64,000 bases of DNA from Cerrena zonata. Its lineage: Eukaryota > Basidiomycota > Agaricomycetes > Polyporales > Cerrenaceae. The stretch covers positions 558,001 through 622,000 of the forward strand of contig JASBNA010000016.1 in the NCBI GenBank assembly GCA_038087015.1. Reading direction: 5' to 3'. Positions 44,728 to 55,036 of the stretch are shown one piece after another (within the stretch, counting starts at the first letter, position 1; each line of letters opens with the position of its first letter). The notes under the pieces were generated by a model. That model was given only the letters and a program-made list of their open reading frames with translations. It made no database searches and had not been told where the DNA came from. The position numbers and the translations under genes are program-made.

Positions 44728-46115
44728 ATGATAGACACCTTCGTCAAATCCTTCACCCACCTGAAGGATCGCCCGAAACAAGACCAAGCGCTCCTACTAC
44801 TCCAACGGATTGCCTCTCTTGTCAAACCTGTTATGCGAAAGCGTGGTTGGGTACTACCTGTCCTCTCGGAGTTCTTTCCGGAGAGTCCAAATTTACTTGG
44901 TGAGTAGGGCTCTTCTCGGAATAAATGTGATCGGCGTTGAGCATATTGGTCTGTAGGGCTGAGTATGTAATCTCGCATTCGTTTCGCTGTGCTACATATA
45001 TTAAGCGAATATCATGTTGCAGATGTGAATGCTGGGCAGAAGATCCTCATTCGACTACGACCTCCCTTCGCTCCGGATACTTTCTACGACGAGGATGATC
45101 TAGTTCACACTATGCTTCACGAGGTAACTCCACACCATTTCTTTCTAGAGTTAACAATATCTCTAAATATTCTTTAGCTAACACACAATGTACATGGACC
45201 TCATGACCAACAATTCTACAAATACTTGGCTGGTCTCGAGGAAGAATTCGAGTCCCTCAAACGAGGTGGCTACGACGGAGAGGGGTTCTTCAGCAAAGGT
45301 CATCGAGTAGGACAAAATGTAGCGCATGACTTACCCCCTCACTTGGCAAAAGCGAAAGCTTTAGAAGCTGCTGAGAAGAGGAGAAAAGTAAGCCAGGTCT
45401 TGGGAGGTCCCAAACGACTCGGTGGAGGCATTAGAAATGGGAACAAATCTCCTAGGGAACTTGCCGCTGAGGTATGTATCGGTTCCATGTATATTAAATC
45501 AACAGTGTACGAGGTTCTCATTTTGTCTGCGTAGGCTGCTGAACGAAGGATACGCGATGAAAGAGCATGTGGGTCCGGTGAAGAAGCTATACGCGAGACG
45601 GAGAAGGCAGCTCGTGAAGGCATTGTGAACGACGTTATTGACCTGACAGGAGACTCCGAGGATGAGATAGAACCTAGCAAGACATCTACACCTGCTAGCT
45701 CGTCATCTCCAGCTCTACTGTTCAAGTTCAGACTTCAACCCCAACCCCTCGTCGACCTCCAATCTTCCCGCCAGCGGGTTCAAGTAGCGGTTCATATTCT
45801 CGATCTCCACGACCTTCATCTTCTAAGAAAAAGCTTAACACTCCTCCACCTTCTCCAGCTGTGGATCTTGGCAACATTAGGCACTCTCATACGCCGATAC
45901 CCAAAGAGGAAACTTGGTCTTGTCCAAGATGTACTCTCATAAACGTGCCGCTTGCTGTTCAGTGTGCTGCTTGTTTGTTCATTCGCCCCTCTACCCCTAG
46001 CCCCGCTCAGGGTTGGATGTGTGGAACCTGTGGCGAGAGGGGGAATCCTCATCAGTTTTGGACGTGCCGCTTCTGTGGTACCCTCAAATCCGACAGCAGT
46101 ATCCCAGCGACTTGA
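44728..46115 (+). CDS. WSS1: Wss1-type WLM metalloprotease (DNA-protein crosslink repair)
   Basis: SUMO-linked protease that degrades proteins crosslinked to DNA. WLM domain: FVKSFTHLKDRPKQDQALL, LQRIASLVKPVMRKRGWVLP, LSEFFPESPNLL, NAGQKILIRLRPP, and the zinc motif HELTHNVHG (HExxH plus downstream His), assembled across the intron after MLHE. DVIDLTGD near 45635 is a textbook SUMO-interacting motif. Two RanBP2-type zinc fingers end the protein: WSCPRCTLINVPLAVQCAAC and WMCGTCGERGNPHQFWTC. Between the SIM and the fingers the frame must shift by one base near 45710, and I find no canonical intron to do it. Either a frameshift (biological or assembly) or unusual splicing is present. Confidence 0.85.
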
Positions 46116-46280
46116 CGGTTGGGACTTTCGGTGTTCGTGGTTTTCGTTTGAGTTTTACGGATATTTTGTACCTGTACTTTTAGCTGGGTCTCGCAGTTTT
46201 CTTGGATACCTATCTTCGCTTATTTATCACGATAGACGATCTGGTTTTGTGTGTCTGGTGTTAGTGGGTTACATTGCTAG

Positions 46281-47616
46281 CTACTGCATTTTGTTTCTCA
46301 TTTTATATATTTGTACATTTTGTTTCTCTGTCCCATATGATACTCCAAGGAATGGATTATCGTTTTCTTCGAACGCGATTTTTTCGAGATGTAAACGCTC
46401 TTCTGCGCGTAGTAGGATAGATTGAGCAGCTGTAGTTTTTAAGTGATACGGAATACTAACCTGCAGCATGAAGGAACGAAGCAAGTGTATCAGGATTGCG
46501 CAAAGTGAGGGCAATCAAGGCTTCGCGTTGTTTCGAGTTCGGACGTGGTGGTTGTAGGACTGAAACCAAGGTAGATGCCAGGGCTGGAATTAAGTCTGGA
46601 TCGAAGACTATGTCCGCTCCAAGGACAAGCTCGGCATCCATTTCTGCAAGTTTCGTCTGGAAATCCGAATGTGCTCGAGCTTGACTAGATGATTCCTCCC
46701 AGTCTAAAGTCTCTACCCGTATGTGAGGATTACGAGACGATTTATCTATACACAGTGAGGTCGTTAGATGCACTACAGGTCGACGATTTATGATGTTATC
46801 GTACTGCAAGGTAACTGGAAATTGTGTTGACATCTTTCAAGTACGTCGGGTCGAACATCTGTAAGAGTAATTGAGGTCTGAGTGCCTCTCTCAGTGCGAC
46901 TACTTTGGACCGTGGCTGCAACGATGCCCAAGAGACCAGCGCCGCATCCAAGCTCAAGCACACGCTTGTTGCGCACGATATCTGGAGGTAGATGAAGAGA
47001 CGAGGATATTACACGAGAATATCACCTACCCGGATTTTTAATCAAATAGCTAGCAAGAGTTAAACTTGCTGGCCATGTTTTAAGCCCCGTAGTACCACCC
47101 TCGATGGTTGTTCGAGATTCAAGCAAGGTAGCAAGCTCGATTGTGCCAGAGGGGTCACGCCAGAAATATGTCACATATGATGGTGGTGGAGGGGCCATTC
47201 CGGCCGTCTGTATTCTTTATAGATCAACTTAGTTCTCGGAGAATTATACTTCAACATACGATGGAATTGAGGACATAATCTCTACATAGTATTCAAAGAT
47301 TTGAGAGTCGATTGTGTCATCCTTCAGAAGACGTCAGAGGTATGCAGAGGGCTTTGAATATTATGGGTCTTGCCTCAGATTGGATCATGCTCTCTAACTG
47401 TTGGATAGCCCATTTCCAGAAAGTGATTTGATATTGACGAGCGGGAGGGTATTGCTCAAAATGCGGACTGTGGAGGATAGAGTTCAGTAAAAAATCCTGT
47501 GTACTGTTAAATGAGAGTTCGAGGCTTGGTAGAGGTGTGATGTATTTTGTGGGGGTGAGAGACGCAAATGCACCCAAAATGTTAAGCAAGCAAGGAGGGA
47601 GGGTCTCGAAGGACAT
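46281..47616 (-). CDS. EFM3: Protein-lysine methyltransferase of the EFM3/EEF2KMT (FAM86) type
   Basis: Likely methylates a lysine of elongation factor 2. From MSFETLPPCLLN the exons read FWKWAIQQLE, then YFWRDPSGTIELATLLESRTT followed by IEGGTTGLKTWPASL, the signature lead-in of METTL21/FAM86-like enzymes. Motif I is VLELGCGAGLLGI, the next strand ITLTDVRPDVLERC, and the post-motif region AELVLGADIVFDPDLIPAL corresponds to the D/ExxY-type block (here GADIVFDP). The last exon (46281 to about 46420) reads FEENDNPFLGVSYG. All introns are short GT...AG. The start codon is only 98 bp from that of the divergent mitoribosomal gene. Substrate is from family knowledge. Confidence 0.8.
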
Positions 47617-47714
47617 CGCCGCTTTGGGATGAAATGGAAAGTGTTTGCATATAGACGCCTAACGCCCAACTAGCCGAGTGCCTGCCCTAAAGCGCCACGT
47701 GATGGGCCAGAGAA
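47617..47714. promoter_or_regulatory. 98-bp divergent promoter, EFM3-like and mS45
   Basis: The two ATGs face apart across only 98 bp, so both promoters overlap. The pairing links an elongation-factor methyltransferase with a mitochondrial ribosomal protein, which may favour co-expression (inference). Confidence 0.5.
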
Positions 47715-49343
47715 ATGCTTCAAATTTTTCGGAGACGCCGCGCTGTAATGTTCGCTCTTCTGCGTAACCTCTCTCTGTCTTCAAGGACATCCCGACCATG
47801 TGTAGTTGCCCGCCATAGTCGCAGGGCTCTTTCCTATACACCAACATGCAAAGCTGAAGTTGTCGAGGAGCCTGGTTTCGGCGACTCGGCTATTTTCGAT
47901 GGCGAGGACGTGCCTGAGGATGCCGACGAACTCCTCAATGGTCGTGATGAGCCTGCAGAGGATGACGAGAAGAAGGCAAACAGGGATCCTGGCTTTAACA
48001 AATGGCTAGAGACCATTGGGAAGCAATATGAAGAGGCTCATCGACCACGTAACTGGTTGGGTGAACAAGTAGTTGAGTTCGTCTCACATGTTACCTTAAA
48101 GTACTCGCTTTGCTTACTTTTCTCATTGTAGCCGTTCCGTTAAACCCCAGTTTCAAGCCTCCGACTCCTGTATCTGATGAGCTTCGAACTCTCATCTTTA
48201 CTCAGTACATGGCCAACCCGAAGGGAAATTCTGTGAGGGCGCTTGCTGAGCGCTATGGTCTCAGTATCAAGCGTGTCGATGCAATCCTTCGTCTAAAGGG
48301 TCTCGAGGAATACTGGAAAAAGGTTCGTGTTTCGGTCCAGGTACACCACATCCCTCTTCTATGATGATCCAAAACGATTAGTCTTTAAGACATAACAACA
48401 TGGTTATAAACTTACACATGCATGGCTTTCTGATCCTTCCATATTTTCTTCTCGTTTGCTTCCTTCGCACATGTCACTAATTTGCCTTCTTTCTCTCTAG
48501 GTATAGTCACGTCTGTTTATTAGCATATGTCTATGATCACTGATCGCGTTCTGTTCGCTGTTCCTTCGTGCTTGTAGGAGGTAAGTTTTTCGTCACAATA
48601 TGTTTTCTTTTCACGATGAGAGTATAAAATATCATTCGCGAATTGAAAGACATCTGCGGTGCCTTACATCACCCAGAATGTGGTTCAAGCGTTTTTCAAC
48701 CCCATCTGAATCTAAACACTCATGTGTCTTGACATCTTATTAATGCATTTTCTCATAGGGCAAGCAGCTTCAGACCGGTTTCCAAAAAGGTATGGAAGAG
48801 GTCCTTGGTGTCCAGGAAGACATAGAGTCACGTCGCAGTTTGACGCGTGGTGCTGATCAACTGGGCGAGGACACTACTCTCGCTGACCTTCAAGCTGATG
48901 CCGAAGGCAGCAATGCTGCTCGTGATCGTTACCAACGCATGTTCTGGGAGCCTGTCGTTGAGGGCAAGGTATATTCAACCTCCCCAGTTTTCAGTGTCTT
49001 TCTCTGAGTATTTACGGTTTGCTTTTAGGATGCTGTCGTAGCTGATGCTTTGGATTTCGCACGTGCGTATGCTCAGAAGCACAAGAAGATCACCGAAGAG
49101 CAGAAGAATGACCCTAAGCTCCTCGGCCTTCGACCCAGTACCAGTGTCGTTGACAAGGTCAAGTTGGTTACCCGTGACAACCGACCAGATGTGAAGTTCG
49201 TTGACATCGGTGGTCGATTCCTTGATGTTGGGGATCGGTTACGCAGAATCAGGGAAGGTGAACGTCGGTCGAAGATTAAGACTCGAAGGCGTGAGGGGAG
49301 GGACCAGAAGAAGGACGAGGCGGAATCCACCCCCTCTGCCTGA
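47715..49343 (+). CDS. Mitochondrial small-subunit ribosomal protein mS45 (Bot1/Mrps35 family)
   Basis: Part of the mitochondrial 37S subunit; the fission-yeast Bot1 relative affects respiration. The N-terminus is a presequence rich in Arg and Ser (MFALLRNLSLSSRTSRP), with an in-frame upstream ATG at 47715 and the second at 47748. The core reads FNKWLETIGKQYE, VPLNPSFKPPTPVSDELR, FTQYMANPKGNSVRALAERY, GLSIKRVDAILRLKGLEEYW, LQTGFQKGMEEVLG and FWEPVVEGK, with a basic tail RRSKIKTRRREGRD. One intron (48323-48758) is 436 nt, much longer than all others here, and contains a possible 3-nt exon. Confidence 0.82.
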
Positions 49344-50127
49344 ATGGTTCATATCGGCTTTTATTTCTACACACTTGTTAATGGATCATGTCCTCTTGCT
49401 ATCGTCTTTGCACTATAAATTCTTTATTAAAATGCTGTTTTTCAGTCGGCGAATGTTTGTTTGGTTGTGTTGTCCAAGGCGGTCTTGTATGTTCCCCAAT
49501 TTAGCCGCAGAGTCTGACTCAGTCTTACCGACGAATACTCCTCCCAAACGTCACAATGCTGAACTGAGAAAACCACTACGAGCTCGTTTCATGCAAGATA
49601 CCAACTCGACAATATGCCACTGCGTGGCTCTTGGCTTGCCCGATTCATTTGCTGTCTACCACCCAGTAAGTATGGTTGCGATTCCATAAGCATGCTGGTC
49701 CAAATAAGGTCTCAACGCAAAGGAGCGCCCACCAAGCGTGTATAAACAATACCAAGCACAACCTTGCATATCGTCAGAAAAATGGGTGCCAAGTTGGACC
49801 TCACGAAGATAACTGGCGCCAGTATTTGACGCTTGAGGCAATTTGGGTGTCTCTAGTTGGACCGGGAGATGCTTGCTCTAAATCGAGCAAGAACACTCTT
49901 TGCCACTGGATTGGAATTCCGATATTTACTCTGTTCGGTACTAGTGACCATGAATCCAGTCCATTGTGCCAGCCATGCCGTCCAGTAGATTATAATGCAA
50001 ATGACGCATTCCTAGCTTACTCAAAGGTTCAGGCATAGCGGAGAAAGCTTAATGGTATAGATACAGATGTGTACTAGAAATGAGTTAATGATAATGAAGA
50101 TGCAGTTTTAAGATAATGTCATGGTCA
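49344..50127. other. Intergenic between convergent genes
   Basis: 784 bp. Open frames at 49201-49689 and 49676-50038 (+) have no family pattern. A short inverted repeat CTTGCTC...GAGCAAG lies near 49873. Nothing else recognised. Confidence 0.35.
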
Positions 50128-52321
50128 TTAATATGAGAACCTAAAGTTCAATCGTTGATTTCCTTGGTCCGTCGTGGTATCTAGATATTCCTGCCGTTCC
50201 TGCAAGACAAATTCATACACATGTTAGTATGGTGTTAAGAAATCCAACAGACCAAGGGGACGCATACCTCGGGTGTCATGGCGTCCCATTTTTGTGCTCG
50301 TCGCTTGTTCATGGTGCGGTAGAAGAAGTAGGTGATGATATAGATGAAGATATTCATGACACAGATTGCAATCAAATCCCGATTACCCCGCTTGTCTGAA
50401 AAGTCGTTAGTTTCGTGTCGTGAGAAGTGGCAAAAATCGGCCTACGACTCACATAGGGGTTTATCGTCATTGCGATAGATATTCGCAGCAACGATACTTC
50501 CTGTCTGCACAAACATATTATATATCGATGCAGATATCGTTCTTGTCCCCACACCAGATGAGTTTGTCGATGCCCAAGCAACTTGTACGGGATGTACATA
50601 GGGGAATCCAGTGATGAGGGTTACGACGGCGTAGTACACCCATTGTGAGGTCTGCTTGTCGAATGTGTAGAGGGTAACGAGGAGTGGTAAAGCCCAGAAC
50701 TGGAGAATAATAGTAGCTCCAACTCGACTATTGATGATTTCGCTAAGGTAGCAGGAGATAAGCAAGGTGATGGTGCCGAGGACAACCGACGGGATACTGA
50801 GAAGGTTGGCTTCGGTGGTGTTGAAGCCCAGGTTACGGAGGGAGAGTGTGAGGTATGTTTGGGGAGGGTTTACGGGGACTGAGAGCGAATAGAATGAGAT
50901 ATAGAACGGTGATATGGATAATAATGTAAACTCACTCATGTGGATAAGACCGAGAACATAGATTGGCCACATCCTCCAGTCCTTGATGACCTGCCATATT
51001 TTCCTGATATGGAGACCTTCGCGGTTGTGCATATCCGACTTGGAGGGATCATCACGCAGGACCCTGTTGACCATGATGACTTCTTCCCTAAATAGCGCGT
51101 ACTCGTCAACACCGGATTTAAAAGAGGGGGGTAAACAATTTCACCTTTCGTTGAACCAGCCCTTCGGGCGATACCAAGCTTTCGTCTGGGTTGGACCGGG
51201 AGGCATCAAGATGAAAGAGAATAGGCCGACGACCAAGGTCAGAACACCTTCAAGCAAGAATAAATATCTCCAGCCCGCATGTCCTCCTACACCTCTGAGT
51301 CGAAGAATACCGGTGGCGAGGAATGCACCGACGATATGTGACGCGTAGTTAGAAACCCAGAACCATGCAAGTCGCAGGGGTACTGAATAGGTTTAATGTA
51401 AACGTTAACAAATGAAACCATGAATAGAAATGTTCGTGTACTTACGTTCGTTTTTGGTATAGAAGTACGAAAGGTATAGGATAACGTCGGGGATGAAACC
51501 GCCTTGCATGAATCCGAGTAGGCAACGTGTAGCAAGGAAGGATCCTCGATCTTTTATCCAGAACTGAGAAGCAGAGACAACACTCCAAAGGACCATCTAC
51601 ATCGACCTCAGCTTTGCATTCATGGATCCATATATAGAAGACAACGAAGACATACCTGACTAGGGATCCAAACATCTGGGCCAACTCGTTTTGAGATAAG
51701 TTGTGAAGGCAGCTCAGCAATCAAGAAGCACAACTAAATGATGGAATAACGTAAGTTCGTGGTTGTGAGACGCTACAAAGTTTGATGAACGCGCCTTGAA
51801 CAAAGTGTTTCCCAGGTTGAAGTCGTCCGTGTTAATTTTTAGGTCCTCAAGGAAGTTGTCGGTGTTGGCTTGGGAGATGTTCGACCGGTCCAAATCCAAG
51901 CTGAAGAACATGATAAATGCCCAGACCATTATACGGTAGTCGATTTTTCGAACAATACGCTAAGATAGAGCTGTTAGTCGTGCTTATTCAAGGAAAGAAG
52001 AAAAGGCAGGCTTACTTGTTCCTCACGCCACGTCCATCTAGCATTAGGATCGAATCTATGGGCGTTCTCGTACTCCTTAGGAGGACGATAGGTCTCGAGT
52101 GACTTAGGGTCATCGAACACCGAAGGTTGAGTAGCAATTGTATCCAGGTCTTTCTTCGAGCGCGAGAAGAACGACCATCCCGGTTCCACCGGTACGCCGA
52201 GAGGGGGGATATTTGTCACGCTAGAAGAAGGACTGAACTCCTTCGAGTCTTTGCGATCGGAATCGCTATCGTCCAAAGCGGTACGCCTGTGAATATCCAC
52301 ATGAGCGAGGACCGTAGACAT
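50128..52321 (-). CDS. MFS transporter, anion:cation symporter (Dal5/allantoate permease) type
   Basis: Plasma-membrane uptake carrier for small organic anions or vitamins in fungi. Starts MSTVLAHVD with a cytosolic Ser-rich leader, then [21 protein letters not shown] (first helix with the family DRxN motif), [20 protein letters not shown] (helix 2-3 loop), [51 protein letters not shown] and a 6-7 loop. The second half has [18 protein letters not shown], the block [18 protein letters not shown] and [17 protein letters not shown], diagnostic of the ACS family. Many short introns. The last exon gives [10 protein letters not shown] to a stop at 50128. Substrate cannot be fixed from sequence; allantoate, nicotinate and biotin-type carriers are all members. 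Confidence 0.88.
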
Positions 52322-52807
52322 GTTGGCTTTCTCGACAGTTCAAAAAGGAACAAGTCGAGTTGTGTCTGGCACGATAGCAATTTGGAGGGGGGAAATGCAG
52401 GTAGCAGGACCTTCGCTTCTTACCAATCTCATGGGTAGCTTCTTATACGCACAACTCTTCGGGTGGGTAATTGGTCATGTAAGATATGACACCGGAGAAG
52501 GCTTATCCACCGTATGAGATACTGCAAAAACAGAACATTGTTTTACACGGCTGTAGTCGCAACAGTAGGTGACTATTGCGTGAACTGCCAGAGGATGGCG
52601 TTATGGACCCAATTGAGCCACACTTGAATGTACGCGCCGATCACACGTGATGGCGATCAAACCTTAAGTTGCTACCTGGTGCGGGGGGAAAGGGGAAAAA
52701 GTAAAGCACATTCACATTAGTTATCTTCTTTCTGTTGCAGTATAACGTTACTCTACGATGTTTTGCCATATGGGTCTTTCGATCCCATCAAGATTCCACC
52801 TCAACTC
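52322..52807. other. Intergenic between tandem minus-strand genes
   Basis: 486 bp containing the promoter of the MFS gene and the 3' flank of CCT7. Short open frames only. Confidence 0.35.
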
Positions 52808-54807
52808 CTACCGCCGTGGCATACCACGTCCCCGACCTCTCATCGCCCGCGCAGCAGTACCTGGGGGTGCCTTAGGCCCGGTGTTGGGCTATCATTGAGA
52901 AAAAAAAGATTGATTAGTATTCTCCTGTTATTGCAACATACTTTGAGAAATGAGAGCATCGAAGGGCAGCGTACCTGTTCACTCTGAGGATTACGGACAG
53001 TCTCATCGACGCTCAAAATCAGGCACGCAGCCTCAGTAGCGCTGGAGATTGCGTTAACCTTCACCAAGCTAGGCTCCCAAACAAAGGCATCCATGTTGTC
53101 CCGAACGCCTTCCGGTCCGTCAACATCTACGCCGAACCATCGCGCTCCATTGGCGTGCTTCATGCGCAACTTGTTGAGAATATCTGTTGAGTCAATACCG
53201 GCGTTATCGCAGATCTGTCGTGGAATGATTTCGAGAGCCTTGGCAAACGCGATCATGACGAGCTGGAGCTTTCCAGGGATTGAAAGAGCGTGTTTGCGGA
53301 TATGGGCTGAGAGGTCCATCTAGAATATAGGCAAATTATGACGTGTGGTTTATGAGGTTTTTTTGTATTGAGAAGGGAAGAGAAGTTTGATCTCGTACCT
53401 CGATCGCTCCTCCACCTGCAACAACTTCGCCATTCTTCACAGCACGTTTCACGACCATGATGGCATCGTGCAAACTACGTTCAACTTCTTCAATAAACTG
53501 CTCCGCACCGCCACGGAGAAGAAGGGTGCATGTCTTGGCCTTGGGACAATCCTCGAAGACATTGAATCGCTCTCCACCGATCTGCCTTTCCTCGAATGTT
53601 CCACACGTGCCAAGATGTTCACGTCTAATATCAGAACATGTTGACTGGATCGAGCCGCCAACAGCTTGGACTACTCTACCCAAATCACCAGAAGCCACAC
53701 GACCAGCGCAGAAAATATCCCGATCCGCGAACCACTGAGTAGCCAGATCACCGATAGGGAGCTTGCTGAGCACGATCTTGGCACCGGTCTTCTCGATGGC
53801 TTGCAGTTTGCGGTAGATGATCTCCCATTCGGCATCCACAATCGCTTGGTAGTCAGAAACATGTTCTACGCGGACCTCGGCATTGTCCTTCTCGGCCTTC
53901 AACTCGAGCTCAACATTCAAGCTAAGGATAAGGGGGTTACGGAAGGATTTTGGTTGTTGCTCGGCACCGGCGTATGTGAAAGTCTTTTTGAAGGAGACAC
54001 CACGGATCAGTTCTGAGTCTTGCATACCTCCACCTGGGATTTTCTTGACACCAATAAGACTCTCATCGAGGTCTTCTTGGTCGAGGCAAAGGACAGCCTC
54101 AACAACCATGTTTGAGAAGAAAGGCTTCTCGGAGTGGATGAGTTTTGAGGACATGGATGTTGAGGCACATTTTATGAGGAGCTCGCGGAATCGTCTAGAT
54201 CGCTTTGAGCAAAACATAGTATAGATTATGAAAAGTGACATACACGGCATCGGACTTGTCAACAGTGACCTGAATCTCCTTGATACGCTCAAGAGCCTAA
54301 CACAAAGGTTAGATTGGATCATTCGTTATAAAATGCATATAACACACCAACTGAGAAGCTTTTCGGAAACCCCTCATGATAATATGCGGGCTAACTCCTT
54401 CGTCAACATATCCTCGGACCTCCTTTAGAAGCTGAGCAGCAAGCAACGTCACGCTGGTAGTGCCATCGCCAACTTCTGCGTCTTGAGCTCTAGCAATATC
54501 GACAAGCGTTCTTGCGGCAGGGTGAACGATGTCTAAAAGCTTCAGGATAGTCGCGCCATCATTGGTAATCTGAGCTTCTCCGCGTTCATTTACAATCAGC
54601 TTGTCCATTCCGCGAGGCCCAAGCGTGCTTGCAAGGGTCTCTGCGATGGCAATACATGCTGAAATATTAGAAAGTAATTGCGGTTTGCCTTGAGAGGTAT
54701 CAGTGCCCTCCTTTAGGAGGACAACTGTAGGTTGCTATTTATTTTATCAGCATCAGGACTACCTTATAATCAAGACATAGACATACCATAGGAAGTCCGC
54801 GTTGCAT
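52808..54807 (-). CDS. CCT7: T-complex chaperonin subunit eta (CCT7)
   Basis: One of eight subunits of the cytosolic TRiC/CCT ring that folds actin, tubulin and others. Exon 1 (ATG at 54807) encodes MQRGLPM. The body has the equatorial ATP site [29 protein letters not shown] and [16 protein letters not shown]; the apical domain with [20 protein letters not shown] and [13 protein letters not shown]; and the C-terminal equatorial part [40 protein letters not shown] and [30 protein letters not shown] is characteristic of the eta subunit. It ends with an Arg/Gly tail [10 protein letters not shown], as in other eta subunits. Introns are short. It shares a 229-bp divergent promoter with RAD5. Confidence 0.95.
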
Positions 54808-55036
54808 TTTGGCGATAGTTAAAAGAGTAAGCCTGGAGAGCAGCACTGGTGAAATTGGCTTTCCCGATTACCGAATCAGTAGCTTTTGCTTGTCTCTGTT
54901 TGGTGCAAGTACGCGTCGGTGGCTGAAGCGCTCAACGATCTAATTACGATCGCGTCGCGTCCGAAACATCCAGCGAGTCACTTACTCAGTACTCATATTT
55001 TTTACGACCTTCTGCAGGCTCTACCTACTAACAATA
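54808..55036. promoter_or_regulatory. Divergent promoter region, CCT7 and RAD5
   Basis: 229 bp between start codons facing apart, joining a chaperonin gene and a DNA-damage-tolerance gene. No factor site could be named with confidence. Confidence 0.45.

Noticed and set aside
48361..48435. C/D-box snoRNA in the long intron of the mS45 gene (ATGATGA ... CTGA)
   Set aside because: The boxes are spaced plausibly, but the flanking bases are pyrimidines on both sides and cannot form the terminal stem.
49676..50038. A 120-residue plus-strand gene downstream of mS45
   Set aside because: Cys- and His-containing but without motif spacing, splice context or a credible start; treated as chance.
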